From Chara braunii (Eukaryota > Streptophyta > Charophyceae > Charales > Characeae), in NCBI GenBank assembly GCA_003427395.1, contig BFEA01000085.1, forward strand, positions 22,788-57,809: a stretch of 35,022 nucleotides of DNA, read 5' to 3'. The first letter of the stretch is position 1. Each line of letters starts with the position of its first letter. Both the position numbers and the translations under genes were made by a program. Below the pieces are notes generated by a model. It was not told the origin of the DNA. It searched no databases and saw only the letters and a list, made by a program, of their open reading frames with translations. Below are positions 19,501-29,266 of the stretch, piece by piece.

Positions 19501-19919
19501 AGGCGCATGCAGAGGGGGTCAAGGTGTGATGAGGGGAGAAGAGAGAACGTACCTGGTGTATGCTGGTGGTCGCCATTGGTGTTGACGTCACATACATTGG
19601 TCTTCGACTTCGATGTGATCCAGTCGCATGAACGTAGATAGGCTAGTAAGATTGAGTAGTATAGGCTAGGTGTTGGGTGCTAGACAGGAGAAGCGATAGT
19701 GGATACAGTGTTGGTGTGACCAGAGAGCGTCGCCATTGGCACTCGAGTTCATTGTATTGCTCTTATTTGGATGGTATCTTGGTGAATTGTGCTCCTTGCT
19801 TGGTACATGACTATCTGGACTACTTCGTGATTTTGCAACTTGGATTTCTGTCTATCACTCTCGTTCATATTCCTTGCAGTAGCAATCGTGAGGTGCAAAA
19901 TATAGAAAGAAGAGAATAG
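19501..19919. other. Non-coding stretch between elements
   Basis: No gene recognised. A short string (gtcgccattgg) occurs at about 19570 and 19729. It might hold remains of the LTR of the preceding element, but no matching LTR was found upstream. Confidence 0.3.
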
Positions 19920-19977
19920 CATGGTAACACCGGACACTTCAGGACTGTCTTCCGGACTAGTGTCTAGACCGGTTCGG

Positions 19978-20001
19978 ACTGTCTGGTGATCTGGACATCA
20001 C
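19978..20001. repeat. Perfect 9-bp hairpin
   Basis: tctggtgat and atcaccaga pair perfectly around ctggac. It lies within the GGAC-rich left part of the possible transposon, next to gtctagac and ggactgtc/gacagtc inverted words. Confidence 0.5.
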
Positions 20002-20256
20002 CAGACCTGGACAGTCGACATGGGGTACAAAATGTCCGGACCCAAAAAAAAAAAAAAACACCGGGCGGGGGGGGTGTGCGGGGGGGGCTGGTGGGGGTGT
20101 TGGCAGGCACTCACCTGCTTTGTAGTTTGTAGTTGAGGCAGCAGAGCACCTGTCTTGCAGCAAATCAACAAGCACATTTAACTAGCAAACATGTAGAGTT
20201 GCAAACACTGCAAAGCAGGCACAAGACTAAATGTGAGTTGAGGCAGCGTCCACGTT

Positions 20257-21026
20257 GGTGATGATGAGTCACTGATGTTGTTAAAGTGTGTACTGGGTAC
20301 ACCGGGCCACGGGGAAAAACGAGTACCCGTGCTGGGGTGGGGTTAAGTGCTCATGTTAGGGCTTAACTTTCATCCCAACTCACTTATCCTATTGGTTAAG
20401 TGCCCTCCTAGCAAGGGAAAGGTTGCGTGTTCGATTCTCGGATCGGAATAGGCGCGCTGCACTACCATTTAGTGAGTGCAGAAACCTGGCGGTGGTCAGT
20501 GGGACCACATGACGCCGTGGTGCCTGCTTCGACATTGGTGATGATGAATCACTAATGCTGTTAAAGTGTGTACTGGGTACACTGGGCCACACGGAAAAAT
20601 GAGTACCCATGCTGGGGTGGGGTCAAAAGCTCATCTTGGGGCTTAACTTTCATCCCAGCTCACTTATCCTATTGGTTAAGTGTCCTCCTAGCAAGGGGAA
20701 GGTTGCGTGTTCGATTCTCGGATCGGAATAGGCGGGTTGCACTACCATTTACTGAATGCAGAAACCTGGCGGTGGTCAGTGTGACCACATGACGCCGTTG
20801 TGCCTGAGTCGACGTTGGTGATGATGAGTCACTGATGTTGTTAAAGTGTGTACTGGGTACACCGCGCCACAAGGAAAAACGAGTACCCGTGCTGGGGTGG
20901 GGTTAAGTGCTCATCTTGGGGCTTAACTTTCATCCCAGCTCACTTATCATATTGGTTCAGTCCTCCTAGCAAGGGGAAGGTTGCGTGTTCGATTCTCGGA
21001 TCGGAATAGGCGCGCTGCACTACCAC
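20257..21026 (+). repeat. 280-bp tandem array, tRNA-like unit
   Basis: Units starting ggtgatgatga begin at 20257, 20537 and 20817, an exact 280-bp period; the third is cut short near 21026. Each contains an A-box-like ttggttaagtg (first at 20391) and a B-box-like gtgttcgattc (20427, 20707 and 20985), spaced as in a tRNA gene with a cctcctagcaagg anticodon-like arm between. The T arm pairs poorly. This fits a tRNA-derived SINE that has been amplified in tandem, or a satellite that captured one. The third unit has a 2-bp loss in the D-arm region. Confidence 0.75.
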
Positions 21027-21199
21027 AAGACTAACGAAACAGAGAAAAAGAAAATTGAAAAAGTATGATTACCTTTACCTTTGAAGTTTGAACTTTGAAT
21101 TAAGTAATTTAAGTTTGTAACTTCATATATAACTTAAAAGTACTTTGCGGTTCAATCCAAACCGTCAGTTTCTTCATAATGGCAGCACGTACTGTCAGT

Positions 21200-21200
<1 letters not shown>

Positions 21201-21232
<32 letters not shown>
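21201..21232. repeat. (CT)n microsatellite
   Basis: About sixteen CT units followed by ctccctccct. Confidence 0.95.
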
Positions 21233-21237
<5 letters not shown>

Positions 21238-21553
21238 CCTCCGAAGGGCAGCAGCAGTGGGCGGCACATCGAAACAACCGCTTTGAAATTGCTCGGGCCT
21301 GTGTGAGACCCACCACCCCAAAAACCTGCAGTGTCTTGTGTACGGACCTCTAGGCCCTGTCCGATGGGGTGAAACGACATTGAAAAATCACCCTGTTATT
21401 TTTCAAGGGGCGGCCACGACCCGAAAACCCCCTTTTTGTTTTTCGACTTTTGCCCTGGGGCCCTCCATCCGGACATAACGGACCGGACACCGGACCCGAA
21501 CATATTGTTCCGGACTGTCTGGAACCCGGACTGGACGTCGGGTCGGTTACCAT

Positions 21554-23049
21554 GAGGAGAAGACAGCTTTTATACTCTTAAAACACACACAAAAAGAAGA
21601 TTCATAGACACAGTCAAAGGTGAAGTAGAGATAGTCAAGGATAGTCTCAGTTGATCGGAAAGGGAGAAGACAGACAAAGGGCGAAGGGAGAGGCAAAATG
21701 AGGGACGGGTGGGAGGGCGGACAAATGTGCAGGCAATGGACGAGCAGGCAGGTGGGTGGGTGTGATGGCGGTCAGGCAGACGGAGAAACTCGATCACAGC
21801 AACCAACAATGATTCAGGGGAAGAGCTCAACACTTCTAGAGCATCCCTCCTGTCTCTTCGCTGCTCAGGCTACTCATCATGATGAAAACCTTCTTGTTTG
21901 CGAGGTAGCATTTCCATACCCACCCTTAAGAGGAGGTGAGCACAACATTGATTCAGGGGTGAAGCACGACACTTTTGGTGTAGCCCTTCCATACTCACCT
22001 TTTCAGGTGACGTTTTCGACACTGGATGTTTTGCCTGCAAGTGCGGGGTTACTGACACAGCAAGTTGCCCAAACCAGGGACCTAGGTGCAGATGGATCAT
22101 AGACATGGACGTGGGCACAAGATGCTTTTGCGCTCCAGCATCCTGGACCACAATCGGAGGCCAATCAGAGTCAATTAGATGGTCGAGGATCTCTGAACCA
22201 GAGGACGCTGAAACCAGATTAAGTATATAGTGCAAGGGACCTGACTGTCCTCCTCTTGCTGGAGTGTATCACAACGCATGCATGGACAATGACTCACACA
22301 AAATGAAGCTCACACATAGTCCAAATGAGATGGGATAGAACCAAGATGCGCAGCTCAATTAATCATTAACTCATTATACAAGAGTATATCGAGATCCAAA
22401 GTTCAGCGCCCAACATTATCACGAGTTTCTTCCTTTCATCTCACGAATGGGGCCTGGCTCAGGCAGCGCCACCTTCAGAACTTAAGTACAGCGCACAGCA
22501 GGTAAGTATCCACCATAGCCAGATCCTACCTCACTCTCTCTCTCTTCTCTCTCTTAGATCTCAGTCTTGATTCTCTAGTCCCCACTCCTACTGTGAAGAT
22601 CTACTTTAATTGCTACTCACTGTAGACTAACTACTAACCCACTACCTATACTAACTACCTGGCGCTGATATGGCTGCCACTTGCAAGCCAGCGCCCAACT
22701 CTCTTCCTCCTCTAAGCGCAGCTTCTCCTCCAATGCTAACCCAGCCAGCCAGCGCACAAGTGCATGCAGCACTTCCACGCCAAAATGCCAGTGGGAATCT
22801 GATGTCAAGGGAGGCTGGCCTATTGCTTTATACTGCTGGCCTCCCCTGGCGAGGTCTGCATTGGCCTGTATGGGCACTTCGCGCCTTCCTCAGTCCCATA
22901 CCCATGCATATGTGTGTGTCCCAGTATTTTCCCCTCAGGGTCTGCTGCTGCTGCGGCCATCTGGCCTGGATTTCGGACTGGGTGTATGAATCTAGACCCC
23001 CTATTAGACTTAGACAGAACTGGAAACCTGCCCTTTGACTTCCTTTTGG
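21554..23049. other. Non-coding stretch with old local repeats
   Basis: No gene recognised. Diverged direct repeats occur near 21800 and 21943 (caacaWtgattcagggg) and near 21907 and 21984 (ttccatacYcacc). A consensus-like splice pair lies at 22499-22557: cag|gtaagtat and a pyrimidine-rich ctctctcttag, which would bound a 56-base intron at 22502-22557, but no coding sequence on either side supports it. The 3' LTR of the neighbouring chromovirus should lie here, but it could not be identified. Confidence 0.3.
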
Positions 23050-23178
23050 ACAGACACACATTTTGCACGAACAAACACTCATTGTGTACGAACAGACACA
23101 CATATTGCACGTATAGACACATCTCTTACCTGAACAGACATGACCTACACACCCTCTGGACGAACAGATGTGACCTCC
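23050..23178. repeat. 21-bp tandem repeat, degenerate
   Basis: Units of 21 bases (acagacacacattttgcacg and variants) begin at 23050, 23071, 23092 and 23113, then a 30-base unit at 23134 and a partial unit at 23164. On the minus strand it would read as a 7-residue repeat (for example CLFVQNV), but that frame has no other support. Confidence 0.75.
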
Positions 23179-23410
23179 AAATCGAAACATTGCAACTGTT
23201 CGTTAAGGGGCACATCTGTCACCTTTGACATTGGCTTTTCGTTTAACTAGGATGTGACTTTTGACCCAGAGAACATGTCCTTTGATCTGCTTTCACGAGT
23301 TGGGCCCTGGCGAGGGACCCCTCTATGCTGCATTTGCCGAGCAGGGTCTGAATCGGGTAAAGGCCCTTTTACTCTCACCGGCCTAATTTCGAAGTCTTCT
23401 GAGAAAACCT

Positions 23411-23917
23411 TCATCTATCTATAATACTTATTCCTCTTCTCGCTCTTTCATATGCAGACACAATATGAGGTGCAGAATCCATGAATTCCTCCCGTGTGAA
23501 CCAGCGATCTTCACTTGGATCTTGATAAGCGAACCTCACCTTATACTGCCGCTGTGGTCTGCCTCTACGTCCAGTTTGGAAGGTACTTTCAGCAACAATC
23601 TTATCCATGTCGTATTTCCCATCCATACTAGGAGGAATAGCTGATCTGCGACTGGGAAACAACTCATTGGTTATGCAAGGTAAGAGTTTCAAAGTGTGGC
23701 ATACTGGATACGTGTGTAAGTGCAGAGGAATCTCAATAACGTAAGAAGGTCCATCCACATATCCTATCACATCTAGAACCAGCCAAGGTCCTCTGTAGGC
23801 CGGTCGCAACTTTTGAGATATGTTCTCTTCAGGAACAAACTCCTTAGACTTAACCCATACTAGATCACCTACAGTAAACTGAGAAGGTCTTTTGTGCTTA
23901 TGTGCCTGTTCAATCAT
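23411..23917 (-). pseudogene. Integrase C-terminus and chromodomain
   Basis: The integrase C-terminal region holds GDLVWVKSKE (about residues 18-27) and the GPY/F-type block LRPAYRGPWLVLDV followed by VCHTLKLLP. The last 75 residues form a chromodomain: DKIVAESTFQTGRRGRPQ, QYKVRFAYQDPSEDRWF and EEFMDSAPHIVSAYERARR. Chromodomains of this class are thought to steer integration to marked heterochromatin. The frame is joined to the integrase core through a TAA at 23972 with the same reading on both sides (SEFAI before it, YQKDIEKVKENI after it). Confidence 0.85.
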
Positions 23918-23971
23918 TTGATGTTGTGCCTTTATAATATTTTCCTTTACCTTTTCTATATCTTTCTGGTA

Positions 23972-25000
23972 TTATATAGCAAACTCACTTGTTCCTAGTG
24001 GAAGCTTATGCACTTGATCCGGGTTCAGACGATCAATAGGTCTGCGCGGACGCCATCCTAAATGCAACTCCATTGGAGTCTTGCATGTAGATAGGTGAAC
24101 AGAGTTGTTATAAGCATTAGCAACTTTGGGCAAATGCTCGTCCCAGTCAATCTGATCGGGACGGATGTACATATGCAGCGTCTGCTGCAAAATCTTGTTC
24201 ATTTGCTCAGTTTGGCCGTTTGTCTCAGGATGCCTACCTGAAGACATAGTCAATTTAGAGCCGTAGATGCTCATTAGTTGCTGCCATTGTTCACTTGTGA
24301 ACCTTGTGTCTCTGTCACTTACGATTGTTAAGGGATGTCCACAGTCTTTCACCCAATGGTTAAAGAACTCCCGAATTACCAGTTTTGTTCTTGCTTCCAC
24401 CAGTAATCCTACAAAGACAGCATACTTACTAAATCTGTCAACGATGACCATGACTTGCGTCTTTCCATTCCTGCTTTTTACCTTAGTGTCCATAAAGTCA
24501 ATATACACAGAGTCTCCTGAACCTGTTGGAATTGGCAAAGGCTTAAGTAGACCAAGGGGAGGCTGTGTAGTGCTCTTATTTCTTTGGCACACTTGACAAC
24601 CTTGCACATATGCAATGCAGTCGGGTTTCATACGAGGCCAGGTGTAGGAACGCACAAGATTCACGTAAGTCTTCCTCCACCCAAAATGGCCTTCGGTGTC
24701 ATGGCATTCCCCTAAGATCAAACTCTTGATCTCTTCTACATTTGGAATACAAAGTTTGTAATGCACATCAGTCCTTTCAAACAATAGTCCTTGTGTGATA
24801 CGATAGTTAGGAAACTCTGCTGACGCTTCTTGTACACGCTTAAGCATAGCGCCATAGACAGGATCAGTGGAATACGCATTCCTAATTTTATCTTGCAGAT
24901 TGGTGCCCACATCTAAATATGTTACAATGGCACCGAAGAAATCTGATCTTCGACTTAATGCATCAACGACAACATTATACTTACCCTGAACTGGCTTCAA
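23972..25000 (-). pseudogene. Chromovirus integrase core
   Basis: After the RNase H end (NVVVDALSRRSD), the HHCC zinc domain has H100, H105, C135 and C138 (GECHDTEGHFGW ... GCQVCQRNKS). The catalytic core has D168 in VYIDFMD, D229 in IVSDRDTRFTS and E265 in ETNGQTEQMN, a D-35-E spacing typical of retroviral-type integrases. All catalytic residues are intact. The frame ends at a TAA at 23972; the piece beyond it carries the C-terminal domain. Start at 25000 is an internal Met; the true frame comes from upstream. Confidence 0.9.
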
Positions 25001-25207
25001 CTCAAAATCATATAGATCGATCTCAGCGGCTCACCTAGTCAACTTAGGTGTCATTCGGGCCTGTGCTTTAAGCCAGCGAAGTGTCTCATGATCCGAGTAC
25101 ACTTTGAAGTGGCGTCCTAAGCGGTAGTGTCGCCAGTGATCCAAGGCTTCCCGGAGAGCAAACAACTCCCTCTCATACGTAGAAGCGGCGACCTTCTCGT
25201 TAGGCAG
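25001..25207 (-). pseudogene. Chromovirus RNase H middle segment
   Basis: This stretch links the RT/RNase H and integrase frames without a shift. It reads NEKVAASTYERELFALREA and YSDHETLRWLKAQ, standard for Ty3/gypsy RNase H (Glu in ERELFAL, Asp in SDHETL). It is bounded by TGA at 25208-25210 and interrupted by TGA at 25031-25033, where family members usually carry Trp before AAEIDLYDFE. Only these nonsense codons break the domain. Confidence 0.85.
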
Positions 25208-26266
25208 TCATCGGGACATGAACTCAACAGGCCTGTATCCGTTCCCATCATCCTGTTGGAGTACAACGCCTATCCCATACTGACTGGCGTCCGTTGTGAC
25301 TACAAAGGGCAACGAAGGATCAGCAACCTTCAAAACCGGATAATTAATCAAACATTTCTTCAAACGCTTGAACGAAGCTGTACAATCTGAGTCCCACTTC
25401 CAGATAGTTTCTTTCTTTAGCAATCTGCGAAGGGGAGCAACAATTATCGTGAAGTGTCTAACAAACTTCCGATAATAGTTGGCTAGCCCAAGGAACGACC
25501 GCAACACTGTCAAAGTGCGGGGGTTAGGCCAATCACGAATCGCTGCAATCTTTGTGTCTTCCGGTTTGATACCGTCACCATCAAGTACATGCCCTAGATA
25601 TAAAACCTGACGCTTAGCCCACTCACACTTCTTAGGGTTCAATTTCAGATTTGTCTCACGCAATTTATTTAGCACAAGTCGAAGGTGCTCACAATGTTTT
25701 TTCAAATCTTTACTGAAGATCAAAATATCGTCAAGGTAAATTACGACAAACTTATCAAGCCATTCGCGAAAATGTTCATTCATCGTTCTTTGGAAAGTTG
25801 CAGGGGCATTTGTAAGACCAAAGGGCAACACAATGAATTCATAGTGCCCATACCTCGTTCGAAAGGCAGTTTTATATTGGTCTTCTGGCACTACCTCGAT
25901 TTGATGGTAGCCAAACTTCAAATCGATCTTAGTGAAGTATTTGCTACCCTGCATTCTATCCAACAAATCGTCAATTCGGGGTAATGGTTCAACATTCTTA
26001 ATAGTTATATCATTTAGTCTTCTATAGTCTATGCACATGCGTACCCCACCATCTTTCTTTGGCACAAAAAGCACTGGCGCACCATAAGGCGAGGAGCTAG
26101 GTCTTATCCATCCCTTTTCCAACATTTCATTAAGTTGGGTTCGCAGTTCATCTAACTCTTTAGGTGACATTTTGTATATAGGCCCCTTACGAATTTGACT
26201 TCTTGGAATGATCTCAATGCGATGTTTGATAGGGCGTTCCACAACACCGCTTGGGGCCTCTGCCAC
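25208..26266 (-). pseudogene. Chromovirus reverse transcriptase and RNase H start
   Basis: The 352-residue frame begins with the linker APSGVVERPIKHRIEI and GPIYKMSPKELDELRTQL. RT motifs: [20 protein letters not shown] (53-70), RMCIDYRRLN, YFTKIDLKFGYHQI (catalytic D115), VLPFGLTNAPATFQ, VVIYLDDILIFS (YLDD 177-180), YLGHVLDGDGI, then the connection FLGLANYYRKFV and the RNase H start VVTTDASQYGIG (D326). All RT catalytic residues are present. The Met at 26266 is internal: the same frame continues upstream across a TAA at 26318 to the protease. It ends at TGA 25208 after EFMS-R. Confidence 0.92.
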
Positions 26267-26317
26267 ATCTGCGAATTCTTTTAAAATCTTTTCAATCTCT
26301 GGGGACGTTGCCTCTTC

Positions 26318-26851
26318 TTAAGCTTCACCTTCTTTTACCGGGCGCACATATGCAACAAAGACTTGATCATACAAGTTATACTTTTTCACATGGCGGGCGA
26401 ACGCGGGGGCACTCATACAACAATGAGCTAAGCTGCTTTCTTTACCTGATTCATGGAATAGGCGGATTCTCTTCTTTCCACCATGCGGACTAGGGAGCCN
26501 ACATTCATGATCCCTCATCTTTATNTCNNCATTTGCAGCTTCACCCCAATCCATACCTAAGAGAATGTCAAAAGGNANATTNTCTTCCACNAAGAGAGTC
26601 AGAGAGTGGAGAACGCGTTCCACCTTCCCCTCTGCTTCTAGCCGGAAGTATATCTTAACCCCTTCAACATATCTATCCATTACAGTTACTGTACTATTTG
26701 CTAATTCACTTACTACGGGCTCAGTCAGTTGCTTTACCTTAAGCCCGAGACGCAGCTTTTGCAATCCTTTCTTACTAATATAACTGCGAGTTGATCCGCT
26801 ATCAATCATACCTCCAACTCTTACTTTATTCACTTCTAGATCTGCAATTAA
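26318..26851 (-). pseudogene. Chromovirus aspartic protease
   Basis: Retropepsin-type domain with the active site GGMIDSGSTRSYI (D11-S12-G13 counting from the GTG at 26833) and the later block PFDILLGMDWGEAAN. The frame extends upstream as LIADLEVNK to a TGA at 26852. Eight undetermined bases (26500, 26525, 26528, 26529, 26576, 26578, 26582, 26591) leave several residues unknown. A TAA at 26318 separates it from the RT linker in the same frame. Confidence 0.85.
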
Positions 26852-27078
26852 TCACTGTCCTTTTCGTTTCTTCATTTCAGTCCAGGCTTGGCGACGAGCA
26901 GCCAACTCATCACCCCTGCCAGCGAGGGATCCATCTAGAGAGAAGCATAAGCTTGCCACCTTTGGACAGTGTACTAGATGGGGACTGTCTACCTCTTCAG
27001 TTTCTGCCAATGAGACCTTCGAATGGGAGGATTTCTGTTTTTCAACACCCGAAGTCCCTGTAGAGGCAACTGAGACCT

Positions 27079-27663
27079 CTACTGGCTATTCCCTTTTGCC
27101 ATCTTGTAGTCAGGGCAATAAGGGACAATGTGGTCGGGGTCCCCACATTTAAGGCACTGGTCAGCAGCTTTTCTTTCCTGCCAAACTTTTTCTGTGATCC
27201 CCAATTTCTTCCAAGGTTCCCCTTTGGGTAGACCTGGATGAGGTGGGTATGGCTTGTCCCAATTGTTGTACCAAGTGCCTCTTCCTCTTCCCCAGGCAGA
27301 ATTGAAACCACAGCCACCTTGCGAGGGACCATAACCCCTTCCACCCGCGTAGTAGCTACCTTTGCCACCACCCCTCTGGGTACCGGGTCCTCTTCCACTG
27401 CGTCCGCGGCCTCCTCTTCCTCGGCCTCGTCCTCGTCCTTGTCGCCCTCCCCCGCGGGCTGCAACGGCCGCGTAGCTCCCCTCGTGAGCTACCGGACCGC
27501 TGGGTCCTTCCTCAAGACCATAGTCTATTTGATCATAGGAAAGAGTTTCGACACCTCCTTCTTCAAAGGACAGAAGGAGGTTGTCTTTCCCACGTATGTT
27601 CCCTGAGATCGTGTGGTTCTGGCACTTCTTTCCCGTTGTCGCACTTTTTCCAGTTGGATCGCT
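27079..27663 (-). pseudogene. gag: Chromovirus gag C-terminus with zinc knuckle
   Basis: The frame from 27663 (after a TAA at 27664-27666) to TAG at 27079-27081 encodes about 194 residues. A Gly/Arg-rich tract (GRGRGRGGRGRSGRG, about 27445-27400) is followed by a CCHC zinc knuckle CLKCGDPDHIVPYC at 27115-27156, the nucleic-acid-binding end of gag. The next reading (VEKQKSSHSKVSLAETEE, leading to protease) is in the -1 frame relative to gag, so gag and pol either need a frameshift or were separated by a small deletion. The capsid part is not found upstream, so gag is truncated. Charged or acidic readings of this stretch in other frames are shadows. Confidence 0.8.
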
Positions 27664-28218
27664 TTAGGCGATTGGAAAACCAACAGGCTGTCACGCAGGG
27701 TTTTGTATGTGATTGCAATAAATAAAATAAATTAAATAAAGCAAATCCCTTCCTGTTGTGTGCATCCGGCTTCGAGCGAGACCCTTCAATTACGGTCTTC
27801 GCCGGTCCTCGGACTTAGGAATCTTTTATTTTGATTCGGAACAACAGAGAATCATGCAAATAATAATCGTAAAATATTGTGAAGTGCTAAGCATGCATCA
27901 ATTATGTCAGTCTGATTTTAAGAACTGTGACAGAATCATCCTCGAAAAGCAATCATCAAGCAAGAACAAAGCAAAGGCAAAAAAAACGACTGACTCGAGG
28001 AAAGACAGAGTCCAGTGAATGAGGGAAGAATGAGAACTCATAATAGCCTCAGGGAGTACATATGGAAGAGAGCATGGCCAGCAGCAATCAAGAGTCCTCA
28101 CTCATCCCGCTAACTTCACACTCAATCTCTCATTTTGTTGTCTGTCGTTTGGGCTTCTTGCCATGCCTCCGTGCTCTCTGAGTCTGTGGCTTCTGAATGT
28201 AAAGTCACCTGAAGCCCG
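27664..28218. other. Non-coding stretch upstream of the chromovirus
   Basis: Contains an AT-rich run with four aataaa-like words (27717-27741) and otherwise no gene. The 5' LTR and primer site of the chromovirus should be here; neither was recognised and no matching copy was found downstream of 23411. Confidence 0.35.
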
Positions 28219-28812
28219 CTAGTTCCAAGCATTTCCAGCCAAGTCCCATGATGCGGAAGTCAACCATGGCACAAAATTCCTCCCATAGAGTGGGGAGATA
28301 TGGCTGAGAGAAAATGCCCCTCCTGAGATGTGGAAACTCAGAGGGCGATATGTCACCGCCTCGTAGTCGATCTCCGCGGGCGATATGTAACTTTTTGCCA
28401 AGTCCACCAGTCCGCCCCAATAAGAGCCGTCAGTAAGATAGTAGGGGACCGGAGGTTTGGGATAGTCAGTGAAAAGCTTAGGGCCAAAGCTATAGACTAG
28501 CTTTGTGCTCCCCTGGAGTCTCTCAACTTTCCATTGTACAATCCCGGCTGCTGCGGCCCAAACTGCATCGAAATGGGGGTGTGTCTCGTTCCCCTTTTTC
28601 AGGAAGATCCGCACATCGGTGACTGTACCCTCAGCGAACTCAGTGAGGACAACAAAGATAGGTAGATCTTCTCGCTTGCATCCATCAATTATGACATACT
28701 TGTAAGGGAAGCTCTCCCTGGCAGCGATCAGATTGAGGCTGTCAAAAACCGACTGATCAACAGTGATGGGGTTGATCTCTCTCATGTGTTCGGACACGTA
28801 GTTACTCCCCTA
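28219..28812 (-). CDS. Exon-like ORF A, unknown function
   Basis: A coding-looking minus-strand frame of about 198 codons: it starts after tttctctgtag, a good 3' splice site ending at 28813, with GSNYVSEHMREINPI, and includes YKYVIIDGCKREDLPIFVVL, VTDVRIFLKKG, a helix-like HFDAVWAAAAGIVQ and KLVYSFGPKLFTDY. It ends at TGA/stop at 28219; a possible splice acceptor-like string inside the last third means the end may be intronic. No signal peptide, membrane segment or known domain is recognised. Amino-acid usage is that of a real protein. With ORF B upstream, a 468-base intron at 28813-29280 in phase 0 would join them (donor gag|gtgagg). This join is an inference. Confidence 0.5.
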
Positions 28813-28885
28813 CAGAGAAACGTGACTGTGCTTGATTGACAAACACCCACCCGCCGCTCGAGTGCCTTTTGAATACTGTTTTGAA

Positions 28886-29022
28886 CGCTGTTTCTGGTTG
28901 CTGCTTCTCTGATTGCTGTTTCTCTGATTGCTGTTTCTCTGATTGTTGTTTCCTGATTGCTGCTTTCCGATTGCTGTTTTCCGACTGCTGTTTTCCGATT
29001 GCTGTTTTCCGATTGCTGTTTC
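28886..29022. repeat. 15-16-bp tandem repeat
   Basis: Units of the type tctctgattgctgttt, later tccgattgctgtttt, are repeated about eight times. They lie inside the putative intron between ORF B and ORF A. Confidence 0.85.
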
Positions 29023-29266
29023 GAGAAACAGTGGCTGCTGGTTGGGGAAGGGAGGGATTGTTTGCTGATTAGAAAACTGACTGACTGCTGAACAGAAAAC
29101 AGATTGACTGCTGCTTAAACGCCAATTAATACATTTGTAGTTCGTTCTCTGTTGGTATGTTGTGTGCTCTGTTGTAATCTGTTTTCAGAAACCAGCCTGT
29201 TTTCTCTAATCGGTCTCCGCCTGAGGTGAATTTGTATCTCTAGGTGTTGATGGCTAGACTGTCTTA

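Larger units (their letters stand above)
19920..21553. mobile_element. Possible DNA transposon carrying a tRNA-like tandem array
   Basis: The left end reads catggtaac (from 19920) and the right end gttaccatg (to 21553), short inverted repeats. Both subterminal regions are rich in GGAC/TCCGG words, share ttcggactgtctgg or ttccggactgtctgg, and resemble the MITE at 12349 in having these words next to an A-tract (20043-20057). The 8-bp flanks (gagaatag and aggagaag) do not match, so the boundaries are uncertain. No transposase is visible. The body is the 280-bp array plus a CT microsatellite. Confidence 0.4.
23411..27663 (-). mobile_element. Ty3/gypsy chromovirus, near full-length coding part
   Basis: Reading the minus strand from 27663 to 23411: gag end with zinc knuckle, aspartic protease, RT, RNase H, integrase and a C-terminal chromodomain. 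From about 27075 to 23411 everything lies in a single frame, interrupted by TGA 26852-26854, TAA 26318-26320, TGA 25208-25210, TGA 25031-25033 and TAA 23972-23974. The domain order and chromodomain identify the chromovirus branch of Ty3/gypsy. No LTRs or primer binding site were found, and the N-terminal part of gag is missing upstream of the stop at 27664-27666. Eight ambiguous bases lie in the protease. Confidence 0.9.

Noticed and set aside
21698-22102. 134-codon plus-strand frame
   Set aside because: Covers diverged direct repeats and has no recognisable domain.
27042-27464. Acidic minus-strand frame of 140 codons
   Set aside because: Same strand as gag but the wrong frame; the zinc knuckle and Gly/Arg tract are in the neighbouring frame.
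27238-27606. Ser/Thr/Ala-rich plus-strand frame of 122 codons
   Set aside because: Antisense shadow of the Gly/Arg-rich tract of gag.
23411-28800. LTR pair for the chromovirus
   Set aside because: Compared 22.0-23.4 kb with 27.7-28.8 kb by eye and found no shared stretch; boundaries left open.
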